Below are positions 60,558-64,000 of a DNA stretch of 64,000 nt, one piece after another; position 1 is the stretch's first letter, and each line of letters starts with the position of its first letter. The position numbers and the translations under genes were made by a program. The notes below the pieces were generated by a model, which was not told the origin of the DNA, did not search any database, and worked only from the letters and a program-made list of their open reading frames with translations. Source of the stretch: Streptomyces sp. TRM68416 (lineage in GTDB: Bacteria > Actinomycetota > Actinomycetes > Streptomycetales > Streptomycetaceae); contig NZ_JACVWU010000014.1 of NCBI RefSeq assembly GCF_014596915.1, positions 186,001-250,000 on the forward strand, given 5' to 3'.

Positions 60558-60935
60558 TCAACGCTCGAACTTCCAGGTGACGCGCGGAGCCACGGCTCCG
60601 ACGACTTCGACCACGCTTACCGGCACGGAGACCTGGGTGCCGCCGGACTTCGCCGTACAGGTGATCTTCGTGTTGCGCACCGCCGCGAGGTCCGGACACG
60701 AGATGTCGTCGATGGTCTTTCCGACCCACGGCAGGGGGTGGTACCAGGTCTCGATGTGCGTCGCCAGGAGATCGCCGCTGAGGCCTGGGTGGTCCTGCAC
60801 CTTCGCGTACCCGCCACTGCCGGGCTCGGCGGTGTTCTTCTGCACGTTCATGCCCGCGGCAGCGGATGTGGTCGCCGCGACGGCGCCGACGAGGGCCACC
60901 GGTACGGCGATTGCGACGATTACCTTGGTTTTCAC
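60558..60935 (-). CDS. Secreted DUF4333 protein
   Basis: The 125-residue precursor has a signal peptide (KVIVAIAVPVALVGAVAATT) and a DUF4333-type domain with two cysteines (DDISCPDLAAVRNTKITC, TAKSGGTQVSVPVSVV) that likely form a disulfide. GTG 60935 has GGAGG at 5 bases. The gene precedes the ABC transporter genes on the same strand. DUF4333 proteins are small exported actinobacterial proteins of unknown function. Confidence 0.82.
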   Translation of the reverse strand: MKTKVIVAIAVPVALVGAVAATTSAAAGMNVQKNTAEPGSGGYAKVQDHPGLSGDLLATHIETWYHPLPWVGKTIDDISCPDLAAVRNTKITCTAKSGGTQVSVPVSVVEVVGAVAPRVTWKFER

Positions 60936-61111
60936 ACTGACCTCCAGGCCGATACGGGAACGGACACCACTCTCGCCGCCCGCACCGTCCGACCGCCTCG
61001 GCCGAAGGGCCAAGGTCTCCGCGGGCACCGCCGTCCGGGATCGTCCTTTCGGCCGACCGGCTGAGGCGCCGGCACGGGCGGGCCTCCGGAAAGGGGCCAC
61101 GCGGTCGTACG

Positions 61112-61150
61112 ACGACCGGCGAGGGCGCTGTCGATGCCCTCGCCGGTCGT
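61112..61150. terminator. 15-bp hairpin at the end of the GH27 gene
   Basis: ACGACCGGCGAGGGC (61112-61126), loop GCTGTCGAT, GCCCTCGCCGGTCGT (61136-61150) is a perfect 15-bp stem, 70 bases after the minus-strand GH27 stop. It separates that gene from the DUF4333/ABC genes downstream. Confidence 0.75.
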
Positions 61151-61220
61151 GTGTCAGGTTCCCGCTACCGCGTCCGATCGCCGTGCACCGGGCTTCGGCC
61201 CGGTGGTGAGGCGGCGGCCG

Positions 61221-63221
61221 TCAGTTGAGCGTCCACTTCTGGTTGTTCTGGCCGTTGCAGGTCCACAGGAGCAGTTTCGTGCCGTTGGCGGTCGCCGCCC
61301 CCGACGCGTCCAGGCACAGGCCGGAGAGGTTGTTGCTGATGGTTCCGTCGGAGTTGACGTTCCACTTCTGGTTGGTGGCGCCTGTGCAGTCCCAGATGAT
61401 GACCTTGGTGCCGTTGGTGGTTCCGTTGTTGTCGGCGTCCAGGCACTTGTTGCCGTAGACGACCAGCTCACCGCGCGATGTCCGGGTGAACGTCTGGTTG
61501 CGTCCGCCGGAGCAGTCCCATATCTGGGCCTGGGTGAGGTTGGTGATGGTGTTCTTGTCGATGTCGACGCAGCGGTTCGAGCCGGAGCCGACGAGGGCCA
61601 CGCCGTCGGTGCCTTCGATGCCCTGGACCCGGATGGCGTCGACGTCGGGGACGGCGCTGCCGGAGACGGGCGCGAAGCGCACGGTGTTGCTGCCCTTGCC
61701 CAGGTGGGCGAGCACGGACACGGTCCGGTAGGTGGTCGCCGAGCCGGTCGGCGGGAACGAAACGACGTACTTGTACTGTCCGTTGACCTGGACGGTGGCC
61801 TTGCGTGCGGTACCGGCGCCGTTGGCGTACGTGATGTCGACCAGCTTGGTGCCCGCGGCGGCGGTGGTGACGCCGGTGAAGGCCGGTGTGGTGGCGGTGG
61901 TGATGTCCTCGTACGTCGAGCCGGACGCCTCGGTGCCGGAGACCGTCAGCAGCACGGCGTCGTTCGCCGGGACGGTGGTGGTGTAACCAGTGGCGAAGGA
62001 ACCGGCGGCCGTGCCCGTCCACGTGTTGCGCACGGACGCGGAGGCGGCGGTCAGGCCCAGGTCAGCCCAGCGGACCGTCATGGATGCTGAGGAGCCCGTG
62101 CGGTTGAGCAGGAGCACCGCGCGCTTGCCGGTGCCGGAGAGCACCTTGCCGTACACCTGGAGGTTGCGGGTGTCCTCGGCGACCTTGACGCCCTGAAGGC
62201 CGCGGGGGTCCTGGTTGACGGCGACGACCTCGGGGTTGGTGAGGATGTCGCGGGTGGTCGTGCTCATCGTGGCCAGGTTGTTGCCGGCCAGCAACGGGGC
62301 ACCGGAGATCGCCCACAGGCTCATGTGCAGCCGGTTCTGCGCGGCGTTGAGGCCGTTCATACCGACCATCATCATGTCGGGGTCGTTGTAGTAGCCGGTG
62401 TGCTGGGCGGCCGGGTGCAGGCCCTTGTCGAAGTTGGCGAGCATCTTGCCGGTGTTGGCGGTCTGGCCCCAGAAGATGATGTCGGTGCTCGTACGCCACA
62501 GGTCGCCGTAACCGGTGGCCCAGTTCCACGGAAGTCCGGTGCCCCACTCGCAGAAGGAGAGGACGAGTCTGCGGCCGGTGACCGCGGTGGCGGCCTCGTT
62601 GGCGGCGGCGATCTGCTTGTAGGTGGCCTCCGGATCGAGGCCCTCCTCCTTGCCGCCGCACCAGTCGATCTTGACGTAGTCGAAGCCCCAGCGCTGGAAG
62701 GTCTCCAGGTCCTGCTGGTAGTGGCCCTCCATACCGGTGTTGGGTGCCGCGGGGCGGGTGGTGGGGAAGTAGTAGCCGCAGCCCTGCTTGCCCGCGTCGG
62801 TGTAGATGCCGGCCTTCAGCCCCTTGCTGTGGAGGTAGTCGGCGACGGCCTTCATCCCCCCGGGCCACAGGTTCTCGTCGACGACGATGTTGCCGTCTCC
62901 GTCGCGCGCCCCCTGCCACCAGCCGTCGTCCAGGTTCACGTACCGGTATCCGGCGGCGGCCATGCCGGAGGAGACCAGCGCGTCGGCCTGCTGCTTGATG
63001 ACGTCGAAGTCGATGCTGCTGGCGAAGCTGTTCCAGGACGCCCAGCCCATCGGCGGCGGGGGCACATTGATCTGGTTGGTGCTGACGGCGGCCGGCTCGG
63101 CGGACAGGGGTACGGACCGCTCGGGGGTGTCGAGGGCGGCCAGTCCGGTCAACGCGATTGCCAGGGCGAGGAGTTGGAGGCCGACTCTACGGGACCATCT
63201 TCGTGCGAAGGTGTGCGACAT
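61221..63221 (-). CDS. Secreted GH27 alpha-galactosidase with galactose-binding and ricin-B modules
   Basis: The 666-residue precursor has a signal peptide (about 1-30, LQLLALAIALTGLAAL). The GH27 barrel starts at PPPPMGWASWNSF. D186 in DYVKIDWCGG is the nucleophile, and the Asp of YYNDPDMMMVG (about 280) is the acid/base. A beta-sandwich domain (about 385-420) and a CBM35-like domain (about 430-540) follow. A C-terminal ricin-B-type lectin repeat (SNRCVDIDKNTITNLTQAQI, CLDASGAATANGTKL) completes it. AGGGAG lies 4-5 bases before ATG 63221. It removes alpha-galactose from galactomannan and related plant sugars outside the cell. Confidence 0.93.
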   Translation of the reverse strand: MSHTFARRWSRRVGLQLLALAIALTGLAALDTPERSVPLSAEPAAVSTNQINVPPPPMGWASWNSFASSIDFDVIKQQADALVSSGMAAAGYRYVNLDDGWWQGARDGDGNIVVDENLWPGGMKAVADYLHSKGLKAGIYTDAGKQGCGYYFPTTRPAAPNTGMEGHYQQDLETFQRWGFDYVKIDWCGGKEEGLDPEATYKQIAAANEAATAVTGRRLVLSFCEWGTGLPWNWATGYGDLWRTSTDIIFWGQTANTGKMLANFDKGLHPAAQHTGYYNDPDMMMVGMNGLNAAQNRLHMSLWAISGAPLLAGNNLATMSTTTRDILTNPEVVAVNQDPRGLQGVKVAEDTRNLQVYGKVLSGTGKRAVLLLNRTGSSASMTVRWADLGLTAASASVRNTWTGTAAGSFATGYTTTVPANDAVLLTVSGTEASGSTYEDITTATTPAFTGVTTAAAGTKLVDITYANGAGTARKATVQVNGQYKYVVSFPPTGSATTYRTVSVLAHLGKGSNTVRFAPVSGSAVPDVDAIRVQGIEGTDGVALVGSGSNRCVDIDKNTITNLTQAQIWDCSGGRNQTFTRTSRGELVVYGNKCLDADNNGTTNGTKVIIWDCTGATNQKWNVNSDGTISNNLSGLCLDASGAATANGTKLLLWTCNGQNNQKWTLN

Positions 63222-63238
63222 ATGACTCCCTGGGCAGC

Positions 63239-63263
63239 GGAAAGAAACACTTTCCAACGAAAG
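63239..63263. promoter_or_regulatory. Overlapping dyads upstream of the GH27 gene
   Basis: GGAAAG (63239-63244), AAACA, CTTTCC (63250-63255) overlaps CTTTC (63250-63254), CAAC, GAAAG (63259-63263). They lie 18-42 bases upstream of the GH27 start on the minus strand. Two dyads sharing an arm fit a LacI/GntR-type sugar regulator site that overlaps the transcription start. Confidence 0.5.
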
Positions 63264-63807
63264 GGATCACATGACAGCGTTCCTGGGCGGGGCAAGTCAA
63301 TGACTCGCGCAGGGAGATGGTTCCTGAGAGTCGACTTCTGGCCTCGCTCCGGGGCGCGTTCGTCAAGGCGCATCGGGTCGGTCGGCGATCTGCACCCCGT
63401 TTTCGGGGCAGTCATGAGGGCGAACGGCCGCCGGGTGCCGTCCAGTTGGGCGTCACCGCCGCGCGGGATCGGCCGGCCGTTCCTCCGGCCCGACGTGCCG
63501 CCGCCGGTCAGGGCGGGGGAGTTGTCAGGGGGAGGGGCCTGCCGTCGCCGTACCCGCAGCTTCCGTGTCATCGCGGCGAAGTGCGAGACCGAGGCCCCTG
63601 CGCGTCGATCGATCCTGTCGGAATATCGTCAACAATTTGGTCAACAGTCTTGTGGTGGATGAGGCTCGGGACTACGTTCCATGGCTGTAACGGCCCCTGC
63701 AAAAGTTGGAGCTGCGGGAGGAAGGTCGCGGCCTGCCCGCAGATGGCCGTATCGCCATCCCGGTCCAGCCTCCCGGCTCGCACTCGACGATCGAACGGAG
63801 ACAGAGC
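63264..63807. promoter_or_regulatory. Divergent promoter gap with direct repeats
   Basis: No gene is seen here. GTCAACA occurs twice 12 bp apart (63628-63634 and 63640-63646) in an A/T-rich stretch (ATATCGTCAACAATTTGGTC). It lies about 160-180 bases upstream of the next gene and could be an activator site or a spaced repressor site. Confidence 0.4.
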
Positions 63808-64000
63808 ATGCCCATGCTCTTGAGATGGTGTCGGTGGAAATCGGCCCCGTTCCTCGCGGTCCTCGCCGCCGTCCTCGCGCTCGTGACCGGTGCGACCGTA
63901 ACCCTTGCCAATGCCGCGACCGACAGCGCGCGGGCAGCCACGTCCGCCTCCGTCGCCGCCGCGAGCAGCGCGTCCTCCGGCATCGCGCCGGTCATGCCCT
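63808..64000 (+). CDS. Secreted protein, N-terminal part (cut by window edge)
   Basis: ATG 63808, with GGAG 8 bases upstream, opens a frame reading MPMLLRWCRWKSAPFLAVLA, then AVLALVTGATVTLANAATDS, a clear Sec signal. An Ala/Ser/Thr-rich stretch (AATSASVAAASSASSGIAPV) follows up to the window edge. The mature domain is outside the window. It may be another secreted hydrolase, given the divergent GH27 gene. Confidence 0.75.
   Translation, partial: MPMLLRWCRWKSAPFLAVLAAVLALVTGATVTLANAATDSARAATSASVAAASSASSGIAPVMP

Overview
The window is a very GC-rich chromosomal segment from a Streptomyces or a close relative. The evidence is the codon usage, many GTG starts, Sec- and lipobox-type secreted proteins, HxlR/PadR/GntR/TetR/LysR regulators beside single enzymes, F420-type enzymes, SpoIIE-type phosphatases and the IS families present. 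No tRNA, rRNA, CRISPR array or replication origin was seen.

Layout. 1-20 kb is dense and mostly intact. It holds the end of an asparaginase gene, aspA and glsA (Asn/Asp/Gln catabolism), an HxlR regulator divergent from an NAD(P)-binding oxidoreductase, a CarD-like small protein, a TPR protein, a D-Ala-D-Ala carboxypeptidase, a short Rho paralog, a cysteine-desulfurase-like enzyme divergent from LysR, an NTF2-like protein divergent from PadR, a methyltransferase, a transglutaminase-like protein, a HutC-type GntR regulator, acetyltransferases, an acetyl-xylan-esterase-type hydrolase and a two-gene molybdopterin/flavin oxidoreductase operon. 20-24.6 kb is an insertion-sequence graveyard (IS630 and IS481 pieces, a frameshifted MerR gene) around a few intact genes. 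24.6-47 kb is mostly intact: FAD monooxygenase/TetR pair, a 1239-residue HTH-nSTAND-TM-WD40 protein divergent from a secreted ribosome-inactivating protein (RIP), a PrmC-like methyltransferase, a PAS/GAF/PP2C phosphatase, secreted proteins, a FadH-like reductase, an LLM oxidoreductase with its PadR, a FnIII lipoprotein, a GH75 chitosanase and a histidine phosphatase. 46.5-48.5 kb is a dhaK-dhaL-dhaM operon.

48.5-58.7 kb is a second accessory region. It has an eroded IS110, an intact secreted GH43 arabinofuranosidase with a perfect palindrome upstream, a stray DnaG C-terminus, an orphan NarL-type response regulator, a decayed second RIP gene, and a carboxylesterase fragment fused in frame to a frameshifted polygalacturonase-like gene. 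58.7-64 kb is intact again: an ABC exporter, a DUF4333 protein, a secreted GH27 alpha-galactosidase and the start of another secreted protein.

Themes. Most regulators sit divergent from or next to one target, and several have a visible palindromic operator in the shared intergenic space. Secreted plant-polysaccharide and chitosan hydrolases recur (GH27, GH43, GH28-like, GH75, esterases). The most unusual content is the pair of RIP genes (one intact, one broken inside its catalytic motif), the STAND-WD40 protein next to the intact RIP, and a series of single-base frameshifts confined to accessory islands.
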